Shown piece after piece: positions 1 through 7,423 of a stretch of 31,384 bases of DNA. The position numbers and the translations under genes are program-made. Source of the DNA: Oleiagrimonas sp036379395 (GTDB taxonomy: Bacteria > Pseudomonadota > Gammaproteobacteria > Xanthomonadales > Rhodanobacteraceae); NCBI GenBank assembly GCA_036379395.1, contig DASVGR010000025.1, positions 1-31,384 of the forward strand. The letters are read 5' to 3'. The notes beneath the pieces are model-generated. The model was not told the DNA's origin and did no database searches. It saw only the letters and a program-made list of their open reading frames with translations. The stretch's first letter is position 1. Every line of letters begins with the position of its first letter.

Positions 1-35
1 TCGCGCCGCACCACGCCCATGATCTTGCTGCTCAT
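1..35 (-). CDS. ABC transporter permease, N-terminal fragment
   Basis: Only the first 11 codons are in the window, reading MSSKIMGVVRR from an ATG at 35. The ATG overlaps the stop codon of the upstream ATPase gene in an ATGA arrangement, so the two are translationally coupled. A permease is the usual partner of a NatA-type ATPase with this C-terminus, and a short basic cytoplasmic start is typical of ABC-2 permeases. The permease identity is inferred from context; the fragment is too short to show a domain. Confidence 0.5.
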   Translation of the reverse strand, partial: MSSKIMGVVRR

Positions 36-985
36 GCCGCTTCCTCCACGCGTGCCGCATGGGCTGCTTCGGCACCCACCTTGGCGATGAAAATCGATTG
101 CAGGGATGGCTCAACGACCTGAAAACGACTCAGGCCGGCGCCACTGGCCACCAGCGCGGCCAACAACTTGCCGGGGTCCGCATCCGGCGCCAATTGCAGC
201 TCGGCGCTGGCGCCAAAATCATCCACGCTGGCCACCAGGCTGCGATCGGCCAGCACGTTGTTGGCCAGCTCGCGCGAGGCGGAAAAATCCACCGCAATAT
301 GCCGTTGCCCGGATTCGGCCTTGACCTGCGCCAGCGGGCCATCAACCACCTTGTGCCCCTGGGCCATGATGACGATGCGGTCGCACATGCGCTCGGCCTG
401 CTCCATCACATGCGTCGAGAAAATGATGGTATGGCCCTTGGCCGCCAAGTCCACGACGGTGTCCTTCATCACCTGCGCGTTGACCGGGTCCAAGCCGGAA
501 AACGGCTCGTCGAGAATGATCAATTCGGGGTCGTGCAACAGCGCGCCGGCAAACTGCACCTTTTGCTGCATGCCCTTGGACAGATCCTCGACCTTCTTGT
601 CAGCCCAGGCCGCCACGCCCAGGCGCTCCAGCCAGGCCGTGCCACGGTGACGCCCCTCGGAGCGCGACAAGCCACGTGTCTGCGCCAGAAAAATCAGGTG
701 ATCAAGCACCTTCATTTTCTTGTACAAGCCACGCTCTTCCGGCAGATAGCCGACGCGCTCGGACAAATGCCGGCCATGCTTGCCGGTGCCGAACAATTCC
801 AGCTCACCGGCATCGGGCATCAGGATGCCCATCACCAGACGGATCAACGTGGATTTGCCGGCGCCGTTCGGCCCCAACAGGCCGAAAATGCCGCCCTGCG
901 GCACCGTGATCGACACGTCGTCGACCGCCTTGTGTCCCGAAAACCCCTTGGTGACGTGCGCCAGACGCACGCTTGCTGTTGCCAT
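32..985 (-). CDS. ABC transporter ATP-binding protein (NatA-like)
   Basis: This is the cytoplasmic ATPase of an ABC export system, 317 residues from the chosen start. It carries Walker A (GLLGPNGAGKST), the signature LSKGMQQKVQ, Walker B ending LIILDEPFSGLD and the switch histidine in FSTHVME. About 90 residues follow the nucleotide-binding domain, matching the C-terminal extension of NatA-type ATPases (DUF4162-like). I chose the ATG at 985 because a purine-rich GGGGAAGG lies just upstream and the protein then begins directly with MATASVRLAHVTKGF; an ATG at 1024 would add 13 residues with no family match. The stop overlaps the start of a presumed permease. NatAB systems export sodium or other cargo; the substrate here cannot be read from the sequence. 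Confidence 0.9.
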   Translation of the reverse strand: MATASVRLAHVTKGFSGHKAVDDVSITVPQGGIFGLLGPNGAGKSTLIRLVMGILMPDAGELELFGTGKHGRHLSERVGYLPEERGLYKKMKVLDHLIFLAQTRGLSRSEGRHRGTAWLERLGVAAWADKKVEDLSKGMQQKVQFAGALLHDPELIILDEPFSGLDPVNAQVMKDTVVDLAAKGHTIIFSTHVMEQAERMCDRIVIMAQGHKVVDGPLAQVKAESGQRHIAVDFSASRELANNVLADRSLVASVDDFGASAELQLAPDADPGKLLAALVASGAGLSRFQVVEPSLQSIFIAKVGAEAAHAARVEEAA

Positions 986-1107
986 GACCTTCCCCACCGT
1001 CCGCGCTTTTGCGCCAATGGCCAAAGGCTAGCATCGGCCAATGCGCGCGCCAATGGACAACTGTCATGCCTTGCGCGCCGGCCTTGCCCAACCAATGGCA
1101 CGGCCGG

Positions 1108-1737
1108 TCATGGCGCGTTGCCGCCACGCCCGAACGTGGGCAACTGCCAATGCCATCGCAACGACAGCAGACGCAACCCGCAGCAGGCGACGATCGGCAG
1201 CCACATGCTCCAAAGGTCGCTCCAGCCCAGCGTGTCACCCAGCACAGCCAGCCCGGCGCCAACGAATGCGGCCGAAGCGTAGATTTCCTTTTGCATGATG
1301 ACCGGCACGCGCGCCAGCAGCACGTCGCGCGCCACGCCGCCACCAATCGCCGTCAGCACGCCGACGAACACGGCCACTTCGGCATTCATGCCCAGCAACA
1401 ACGCCTTGTGCGCCCCGTACACGGCAAACAGCCCCAGCCCCAGCGCATCAAACAGGCGTACCGGATACGTCAGCCGTTCGACCTGCCGATACGCGCCGAT
1501 GGTCAGCAGCGCGGCCACCACCGACACCAGCGCATAACGCCAATCGGCCAGGCCGGCCGGCGGGAGGGCGCCGATGCACACGTCACGCGCGATGCCACCG
1601 CCACACGCCGTGATGAACGCCACCGCCAGCACGCCGAACCAATCGAAACGCTGGCGTCGCGCGGCCAGGGCGCCGGAAATGGCAAACGCGAAGGTGCCGG
1701 CCAGGTCGATGGCGTCAAACAGCCAATGCTCGCTCAT
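1108..1737 (-). CDS. TRIC-type channel family membrane protein (UPF0126/YadS-like)
   Basis: A 209-residue inner-membrane protein with about seven hydrophobic segments in two repeats. Each repeat carries the family's glycine-rich motif, ACGGGIARDV near residue 45 and AIGGGVARDV near residue 130. The length is typical of bacterial YadS/YvgT proteins. Prokaryotic TRIC homologues form trimeric cation channels; the physiological role in bacteria is poorly defined. It stands alone, with about 120 bp to the ABC ATPase downstream and about 85 bp to the cytochrome gene upstream. Confidence 0.88.
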   Translation of the reverse strand: MSEHWLFDAIDLAGTFAFAISGALAARRQRFDWFGVLAVAFITACGGGIARDVCIGALPPAGLADWRYALVSVVAALLTIGAYRQVERLTYPVRLFDALGLGLFAVYGAHKALLLGMNAEVAVFVGVLTAIGGGVARDVLLARVPVIMQKEIYASAAFVGAGLAVLGDTLGWSDLWSMWLPIVACCGLRLLSLRWHWQLPTFGRGGNAP

Positions 1738-1823
1738 GCGCTTGCCAATCCTTTTCCACGGTTGCCGTCATTTTCTCATGCGGTACCCGTCGTGCGTGGG
1801 ATACCGGCGGCATGACCTGCGCG

Positions 1824-3161
1824 TCAATGCGAAAACGCGCTGCGGTACTTGGCCACCGTGTCGGTCTGCACCGTGTCGTACGGCGTGTCGGTCAGCGGCC
1901 GGTTGCGCCAGGCATGGCGGATGTAGGTCACCACCAGTGCCACCTCGCGGTCGTTCAGTTTTTCGATGAACGGCGGCATCGAATACGGCCGCGGATAGGC
2001 CTTCGTGGCCGGCGCAAACCCGCCCAGCAGCACCTTGCGGATGGCATTGACCGGCTCGGCGGCAAGAATCGAGCTGTTGCCGGCCAATGGCGGATAGACG
2101 TCCAAATGGCCCTTGCCATCCTTGCCATGGCAGGCCGCGCAATACTTCACGTACACCGCGTGCCCTTGCACCACGGCGCGATTCAGGAACATTTCGCGCT
2201 GAAACCGCACCGGCGGCGGCAAGAACTTTTCCACATGTCGTGGTGTGGGTCTGGACGGACGTTCCAGCAGATACGTGGCAATGGCCTCGACGTCGGCTTT
2301 GTCGAGATATTGCAGGCTGCGGCTCACCACCTCGGCCATCGGCCCATAGGCGATGCCGCGCGCCGCGTGTCCGGTGGAAAGAAAATCGACGATGTCGCGC
2401 CGCGACCAATCGGCCAGGCCGTTGCCTTTTGCCGTGCCCAGATCCGGCGCATACCAGTTCTGCTCGGGAATCATGGCGCCGGCAAGATTCCGGTCGTCAT
2501 CGGTCGCACCCAGCCAGTTGCGCGGCGAGTGGCAGGCGCTGCAATGCCCCAGGCCCTTGACCAGATACGCGCCGCGATTGAACGCCGCCGACTTGCCCGG
2601 CTGGTCCGTGTACGTGCCGGCCTTGAAATAAAACAGCCGCCAGACCGCCATCAGCGAACGCATGCTGTACGGAAACTTGAGTTGCGGCGAGCGATTCTTG
2701 CGCGTGACCGGCTTGACGGTTTTCAGCCATGCGTAAATGGCGTCCACATCCTGGCGCGTCAGATGCGTGAACGAGGTGAACGGAAACGCCGGATACAAAT
2801 AGCGGCCGTCGCGCCCGATGCCGTCGTGCATCGCTTTCCAGAAATCCGCTTCACTCCACGCGCCGATGCCGGTCGCCTTGTCGCTGGTGAGGTTGGGCGT
2901 GTAAAGCGTGCCGAACGGTGTCGGGATGGCGCGCCCGCCGGACAGCGGCTCGCCGCCGACCGCGGTGTGGCAGGACACGCAATCGCCGGCGCGGGCCAGA
3001 TACGCGCCACGCGCAACCTGTGCCGCATCGTCGGTGGTCGCCGCACTGCCGGTCGCCGGCGACATTGCCCACGCCACGCCGGCAACGCCGACCGCCAACG
3101 TCAGACAACCGGCCGCCATCCAGCGGGTCTTGCGCATTGCAGACAAAAGCCGTCCCGTCAT
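1824..3161 (-). CDS. Periplasmic/membrane-anchored triheme cytochrome c (dehydrogenase cytochrome subunit-like)
   Basis: A 445-residue electron-transfer protein with three haem c sites, CVSCH, CSACH and CAACH, each in its own cytochrome c domain. The N-terminus has a basic stretch and hydrophobic segment (AAGCLTLAVGVAGVAWA), a signal or anchor sequence. Three-haem architecture and length match the cytochrome subunits of membrane-bound alcohol, gluconate or aldehyde dehydrogenases, which pass electrons to quinone or an oxidase. The ATG at 3161 overlaps the stop of the upstream diheme cytochrome (ATGA); the open frame upstream of it is shadow. No dehydrogenase catalytic subunit is encoded nearby, so the electron donor is unknown. 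Confidence 0.88.
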   Translation of the reverse strand: MTGRLLSAMRKTRWMAAGCLTLAVGVAGVAWAMSPATGSAATTDDAAQVARGAYLARAGDCVSCHTAVGGEPLSGGRAIPTPFGTLYTPNLTSDKATGIGAWSEADFWKAMHDGIGRDGRYLYPAFPFTSFTHLTRQDVDAIYAWLKTVKPVTRKNRSPQLKFPYSMRSLMAVWRLFYFKAGTYTDQPGKSAAFNRGAYLVKGLGHCSACHSPRNWLGATDDDRNLAGAMIPEQNWYAPDLGTAKGNGLADWSRRDIVDFLSTGHAARGIAYGPMAEVVSRSLQYLDKADVEAIATYLLERPSRPTPRHVEKFLPPPVRFQREMFLNRAVVQGHAVYVKYCAACHGKDGKGHLDVYPPLAGNSSILAAEPVNAIRKVLLGGFAPATKAYPRPYSMPPFIEKLNDREVALVVTYIRHAWRNRPLTDTPYDTVQTDTVAKYRSAFSH

Positions 3162-3919
3162 GGCGAAACGCCTCCGCACGTGAGCGGCAACGGCACGCTG
3201 GCCGGTGCGGCCGGGGTCAAATCCGCCGGTGCCGGGCGCGTCGACAACCAGCTGGCCACCGCCGTGATTTGTGCCGGTGTCAGGCGCGAGGCCACCTTGC
3301 CCATGCAATCAGGCGCCATCGCATGACGCGTGCCGCCACGCCACGCGCCAAGCTGGTTGCTGATGTAATCGCGCGGCAGGCCGACCAGCGGCGGGATGGC
3401 CGGCTCGCGTCCCGTCAGGCGCTTGCCGTGGCAGGCCTGGCATGCCGGCACATGTCGCGCCGCATCGCCCTGCTCGACCAGTTGCCGGCCTTGCGCCAGC
3501 ACCGAAGCGGGCGTGTCAGCCGGCTTCGGCACGGGCCAGACCGGATGCTGGGCGGCAAAATAATCGGCAATCTCGTGCAAATAGGCGTCCGGCAAACCGG
3601 TCGCCATGTGCCGCATCAGCGGGTAATGCCGGCGCCCGTCGCGAAAATTGAGCAGCTGGTTGTACAGGTATCGCGCCGGTTTGCCCGCCAGGCGCGGGTT
3701 GAAGCCGTTGTCGCCGCCTTCACCATGCACGCCGTGGCAACTGGTGCAGGCCTTGATGCGTTGTTGCAACGTGTCGGGAACGTGTCCCGGCGTGGTTGGC
3801 GCTTGCCGGGCCATGGCCATCGGCCCCGCCAGCAGCAAGGCCGCGCACAGCGCCCACGCCCACGCCCAAAGCCATCGCCTGCTCGCCCGCCCCATCGCCA
3901 CTTTCTCGACCTGCACCAT
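3158..3919 (-). CDS. Diheme cytochrome c (c4-like), exported
   Basis: A 253-residue protein with an N-terminal hydrophobic export signal (WAWALCAALLLAGPMAMA) and two CxxCH haem sites, CTSCH and CQACH, in two similar domains, as in cytochrome c4 proteins. Met-containing loops after each site (PLMRHMA, HAMAPDCM) could supply the sixth ligands. It is first in a two-gene unit and overlaps the triheme cytochrome by 4 bp, so the two probably act in one electron-transfer chain. The start at 3919 has a GAGGG upstream; an ATG at 3895 is also possible. The reading frame stays open far upstream, but that part is antisense to the amidase gene and has no protein-like features. Confidence 0.85.
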   Translation of the reverse strand: MVQVEKVAMGRASRRWLWAWAWALCAALLLAGPMAMARQAPTTPGHVPDTLQQRIKACTSCHGVHGEGGDNGFNPRLAGKPARYLYNQLLNFRDGRRHYPLMRHMATGLPDAYLHEIADYFAAQHPVWPVPKPADTPASVLAQGRQLVEQGDAARHVPACQACHGKRLTGREPAIPPLVGLPRDYISNQLGAWRGGTRHAMAPDCMGKVASRLTPAQITAVASWLSTRPAPADLTPAAPASVPLPLTCGGVSP

Positions 3920-4012
3920 GCCACCCTCAAGCCGCCTGCGGCATAGTGTAGCGCCCGTGGCACGAGTACCATGAAACGACTCGCGCGGCACGTCGCCGCA
4001 ACAGGAGTTCCC

Positions 4013-5623
4013 ATGCACGCGCGCCAGACTTGCGTTGCCGTTGCCGGTGTCATCGCCCTGCTTTGCACGCCTTGCCTGCACGCGCAGGAGACGCCCGTCG
4101 CGCCCACTCCCGCGCAACCGTGGTACGCCTCGGTCAACACGCTCGACCAGGCCATGGCCGACGGCAAGCTCAGTTCCGTGCAGCTGACGCGCGACTTTTT
4201 GCGCCGCATCGTCAAGCTTGACCAGAACGGGCCGACCGTCAACGCCGTCATCACGCTCAACCCGGACGCGCTGGAAATCGCGCGCAACGCCGACGCCGCG
4301 CGCGCCAAGGGTGGCCACACGCCGCTGCTGGGCATTCCAATCATGATCAAGGCCAACATCGACACCCATGACGGCATGCCGACCACCGCCGGTTCGCTGG
4401 CCATGCTGGGTGCGCCGGCGCCGCGCGACGCCACCGTGGCGGCCAAATTGCGCCAGGCCGGCGCGGTCATTCTGGGCAAGGCCAATCTCAGCGAATGGGC
4501 CAACTTTCGCTCGTCGCGCGCCAGCAGCGGCTGGAGCGGTCGCGGCGGGCTGACACGCAATCCCTACGTGCTCGACCGCAGCGCCTGCGGTTCCAGTTCC
4601 GGCTCGGCAGCCGCCGTCGCGGCCGGCTTCACGACCGTGGCCATCGGCACCGAAACCAACGGTTCGATCATCTGCCCGGCCGCCGCCAACGACGATGTCG
4701 GCATCAAGCCCACGGTCGGCCTGGTCAGCCGCGCCGGCATCATCCCCATCAGCCACAGCCAGGACACGGCCGGGCCGATCGCGCGCAACGTCACCGACGC
4801 GGCCATCGTGCTCAGCGCCATCGCCGGCACCGATCCGCGCGACCCGGCCACGGCCGACGCCCACCTGCACGCCACCGACTACACGCAATACCTCGACGCC
4901 ACCGCGCTCAAGGGCAAGCGCATCGGCGTGGTGCGCGCACTGGCCGGCAGCAATCCCGACGTGACCGCCGCGCTCGACCAGACCATCGCCACGCTGCGCG
5001 CCAAGGGCGCCATCGTGATCGACCCGGTGACGCTGCCGCATCTGGGTGATTACGACACCGCCGAAATGACCGTGCTGCTGTACGAATTCAAGCACGACAT
5101 CAACGCCTACCTGGCCACGCGCACCGGTCTTGCCGTGCACTCGCTGGCCGACCTGATTGCCTGGAACAAGGCCCACGCCAAACAGGAAATGCCGTGGTTC
5201 GGGCAGGATCTTTTCATCAAGGCGCAGGCCGAAGGCCCGCTGACCGACAAGGCCTATCTGGACGCCTTGGCCAAGGCCAAGCACGATTCCGGCCCGCTCG
5301 GCATCGACGCGGCGCTGGATGCCTATCACCTGGATGCCCTGCTCGCGCCGACGCAAGGCCCGACGTGGACGATCGACCTCGTCAACGGCGATCACGAGGG
5401 CGCCGAAGCCTATGGCCCGGCCGCCGTGGCCGGCTATCCGTCCATCACCGTGCCGGCCGGCTTCGTGCATGGCCTGCCCATCGGCATGCTGTTCTTTGGC
5501 CGCGCCTGGAGCGAGCCGACTTTGATCGGCATCGCCTACGCCTACGAGCAAGCCACGCACGCGCGGCGCAATCCGGCGTTTTTGCCCAGCCTGTCGCAGC
5601 CGGGTAGCGATTCAACGCCTTAG
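4013..5623 (+). CDS. Exported amidase, amidase-signature family
   Basis: A 536-residue amide hydrolase with a signal peptide (residues 1 to about 24, ending CLHAQ). The Ser-cisSer-Lys machinery is visible: the lysine in IPIMIKANID, the serine-rich loop ACGSSSGSAAAVAAG, and the nucleophile region GTETNGSIICPA. Family members hydrolyse diverse amides; GatA-type function is unlikely because of the signal peptide and the lack of gatB/gatC. I chose the ATG at 4013, which has AGGAG 6 bp upstream, over one at 3971, which would put residues ahead of the signal peptide. It is divergent from the cytochrome pair. Its 3' end overlaps the convergent YeeE/YedE gene by 12 bp. Confidence 0.9.
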   Translation: MHARQTCVAVAGVIALLCTPCLHAQETPVAPTPAQPWYASVNTLDQAMADGKLSSVQLTRDFLRRIVKLDQNGPTVNAVITLNPDALEIARNADAARAKGGHTPLLGIPIMIKANIDTHDGMPTTAGSLAMLGAPAPRDATVAAKLRQAGAVILGKANLSEWANFRSSRASSGWSGRGGLTRNPYVLDRSACGSSSGSAAAVAAGFTTVAIGTETNGSIICPAAANDDVGIKPTVGLVSRAGIIPISHSQDTAGPIARNVTDAAIVLSAIAGTDPRDPATADAHLHATDYTQYLDATALKGKRIGVVRALAGSNPDVTAALDQTIATLRAKGAIVIDPVTLPHLGDYDTAEMTVLLYEFKHDINAYLATRTGLAVHSLADLIAWNKAHAKQEMPWFGQDLFIKAQAEGPLTDKAYLDALAKAKHDSGPLGIDAALDAYHLDALLAPTQGPTWTIDLVNGDHEGAEAYGPAAVAGYPSITVPAGFVHGLPIGMLFFGRAWSEPTLIGIAYAYEQATHARRNPAFLPSLSQPGSDSTP

Positions 5624-6085
5624 CGCGTCTGGTGTCGACGTTGCCGCATTGCGCGCAGCAACATGCGCCCGCATCAAGCGCGCAACCAGTTCATACAGGC
5701 CCATGCCGACCAACATCGCCGGGACAAACCACAAGGCTTCGCGCGAACCGATGCCCAGCCCCGACACCGCCGGCCCCGGGCAATACCCGGCGATCCCCCA
5801 GCCCACGCCAAACAAACCGGCCCCCACCAGCAGGCGTCGATCCACGCGTACCAGTGCAGACAATCGGAACGCAGGCGCCAACACCGGGCGACGACGCAAG
5901 ATCAGGCGAAAAGTCAGCATCGTCGTCGCCACGGCCCCACCCAGCACAAACAACAGTGTCGGGTTGAAAGCACCAAACACGTCCAGAAAACCCAGCACCA
6001 CGCGCGGGTCCGTCATGCCGGACATGGCCAGACCCGCGCCAAACAGTACGCCGCAGCCCAGCGCCGACAGCAGATAACGCGTCAT
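5612..6085 (-). CDS. YeeE/YedE family membrane protein, second half-protein (PmpB-like)
   Basis: A 157-residue membrane protein with about four hydrophobic helices. The motif GYCPGPAVSGLG near residue 115 holds the conserved cysteine of the YeeE/YedE sulfur-compound transporter family. The family is split here: this protein corresponds to the second half and the coupled upstream gene to the first, as in PmpA/PmpB pairs. The ATG at 6085 overlaps the upstream stop (TGATG). The pair is proposed to move thiosulfate or a related reduced sulfur species; that is family knowledge, not shown by the sequence. The stop lies inside the convergent amidase gene. Confidence 0.85.
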   Translation of the reverse strand: MTRYLLSALGCGVLFGAGLAMSGMTDPRVVLGFLDVFGAFNPTLLFVLGGAVATTMLTFRLILRRRPVLAPAFRLSALVRVDRRLLVGAGLFGVGWGIAGYCPGPAVSGLGIGSREALWFVPAMLVGMGLYELVARLMRAHVAARNAATSTPDALRR

Positions 6086-6510
6086 CACAGCACCCCCGGC
6101 AGCACATGGCGTACCACCGCCGTCGTCAGAATGGCCGTGGCCATGAACGTTGCCACCGCCGCCAGCGACCGTACCGACAGGCGACCCAGCCCGCACACGC
6201 CGTGACCGCTGGTGCAGCCGTTGCCCATGCGCGTGCCGAAGCCAACCAGAAGGCCCGCCACGACGAGGCCCCAGCGCGGAAAATCGATCCGCGGCTGCAG
6301 TGCCCCTGGCGCCCATGCCATGTAGGCACCGGCGGCACCGATCATGCCCAGCAAAAAAATGCCACGCCAGGCAAATTCACCCCGGCGCGGAAACAACAAA
6401 CCGCCACACATGCCGCTGATGCCCGCAATGCGGCCGTTGAGCCACAACAGCAAACTGGACGACAGCCCGATGAGGATGCCGCCAGCCAACGCCAAAGGCC
6501 AGTTTTCCAC
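6085..6510 (-). CDS. YeeE/YedE family membrane protein, first half-protein (PmpA-like)
   Basis: A 141-residue membrane protein with about four helices, starting MENWPLALAGGILIG. The motif GNGCTSGHGVCGLGRLS near residue 95 is the cysteine-bearing signature of YeeE/YedE proteins. It overlaps the PmpB-like gene at TGATG, so the two halves are probably made in equal amounts and assemble together. It lies about 100 bp downstream of the ArsR-type regulator on the same strand, with a dyad operator candidate between them. By analogy with PigS/BigR-controlled operons it should be derepressed by sulfide or persulfide. Confidence 0.86.
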   Translation of the reverse strand: MENWPLALAGGILIGLSSSLLLWLNGRIAGISGMCGGLLFPRRGEFAWRGIFLLGMIGAAGAYMAWAPGALQPRIDFPRWGLVVAGLLVGFGTRMGNGCTSGHGVCGLGRLSVRSLAAVATFMATAILTTAVVRHVLPGVL

Positions 6511-6539
6511 GAGACCCCGTCCCTACGTGAATACGATCA

Positions 6540-6563
6540 TTAGTTTAGCACGTACTAAATTAA
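6540..6563. promoter_or_regulatory. Candidate operator between the ArsR-type regulator and the YeeE/YedE pair
   Basis: A 24-bp imperfect palindrome in an AT-rich island: TTAGTTTAGCAC followed by GTACTAAATTAA, with 10 of 12 positions complementary. It shares the core ACTAAAT with the dyad just upstream of the regulator gene and lies 30 bp upstream of the first yeeE start. It is probably a binding site for the adjacent ArsR protein, letting the transport genes have their own regulated promoter. Confidence 0.6.
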
Positions 6564-6607
6564 TGGTAACGCGCCGCATCCCGCACCGGACGCGAACCGC
6601 TACGCGC

Positions 6608-6979
6608 TCACGTACCTTTGTGCCCGCGCACCGGGGCGCAATAAATGCCGTAGAGCGTGGCGATCACCTCGCGCGCCGGCCCCGGCGGCAGCGAGTACCA
6701 GATGGTCTGCGACTCACGCCGCGTATGCACCAACTGGTCCTCACGCAACCGGGCCAGATGCTGGGACAACGCGGACTGGCTCAATTCCGGCAGCTGCTCG
6801 TTGATTTGTCCGACCGACATCTCATGCTCGCCCAACATGCACAGTACGCGCAGGCGCTGGGCGTTGCCCAGCGCCTTGAGCAATTGCACGGCCTTGTCGG
6901 CATTGGCCTGCATGGCCGCCATGTCTGTCGCTGAAGGCATTTCGAATGCGTCCCGTGGAGCGATGCTTGACTTTAACAT
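6608..6979 (-). CDS. ArsR/SmtB-type regulator, BigR/PigS/YgaV-like persulfide sensor
   Basis: A 123-residue winged-helix repressor. After a variable start come KALGNAQRLRVLCMLGE, the recognition helix LSQSALSQHLARLRE and the wing HTRRESQTIWYSL. Two cysteines, one in RVLCML and one in YGIYC near the C-terminus, sit where BigR/SqrR-type sensors have the pair that forms a di- or polysulfide bridge when persulfides rise. Metal-site residues of SmtB or ArsR types are not evident. The start is uncertain: the ATG at 6979 abuts the upstream dyad, while ATGs at 6940 or 6922 give about 105-110 residues, closer to family length. Two YeeE/YedE genes follow, and an AhpD-like gene is divergent. Confidence 0.82.
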   Translation of the reverse strand: MLKSSIAPRDAFEMPSATDMAAMQANADKAVQLLKALGNAQRLRVLCMLGEHEMSVGQINEQLPELSQSALSQHLARLREDQLVHTRRESQTIWYSLPPGPAREVIATLYGIYCAPVRGHKGT

Positions 6980-6996
6980 ATCTTACTAAATAAGAT
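6980..6996. promoter_or_regulatory. Candidate ArsR-type operator in the regulator/ahpD-like divergent region
   Basis: A perfect dyad, ATCTTA-CTAAA-TAAGAT, in an AT-rich stretch between the regulator (minus strand) and the AhpD-like gene (plus strand). Another CTAAAT half-site follows at 7000-7005. Together with the palindrome at 6540-6563 it suggests autoregulation plus control of the divergent gene. Confidence 0.65.
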
Positions 6997-7048
6997 TTAT
7001 CTAAATCACCATATACAAATATTAACACTTCCCAATCTGGAGAACCCC

Positions 7049-7405
7049 ATGTCGATGCCCTCCTCCTACACCGACCTGACCCGCCACGTCTCGCGTCAGT
7101 TGATGCCGTTGCGCAAAGAGCATGCCGACGTCATGCAGGCATTCGGTGCTCTGAGCCAGGCGGCCATGGCTGACGGTGTGCTGGATGCGCGCACCAAAGA
7201 ACTGATCGCGATGGCGATCGGCATCGCCAACCGCTGCGACGATTGCCTGGGGTTTCACGCCAAGGCGCTGGTGCGGCTGGGCGTCACGCCCGAGGCATTC
7301 CACGAAATGCTGGGCGTGGCCGTGTACATGGGTGGCGGCCCTTCGCTCATGTACGCCGCGCATGCGCAGGCGGCGTACGACGAGTTCGCCAAAGCGGTGG
7401 CCTGA
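7049..7405 (+). CDS. Carboxymuconolactone decarboxylase family / AhpD-like protein
   Basis: A 118-residue protein with the AhpD-type redox motif: a glutamate in KELIAMAIG followed by CDDCLGFH (CxxC plus histidine). AhpD-type proteins use the two cysteines to reduce peroxides or serve as disulfide reductants in the cytoplasm. The start has GGAG 6 bp upstream. It is divergent from the BigR-like regulator and shares an AT-rich control region with a dyad operator, so it is probably in the same sulfur or oxidative stress regulon. That link is inferred from position. Confidence 0.88.
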   Translation: MSMPSSYTDLTRHVSRQLMPLRKEHADVMQAFGALSQAAMADGVLDARTKELIAMAIGIANRCDDCLGFHAKALVRLGVTPEAFHEMLGVAVYMGGGPSLMYAAHAQAAYDEFAKAVA

Positions 7406-7423
7406 TCCGGCTGCCGCGCCGGT

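Noticed and set aside
3920..5560. Upstream extension of the diheme cytochrome frame
   Set aside because: Antisense to the amidase gene. The signal peptide of the cytochrome fixes the real start near 3919 or 3895.
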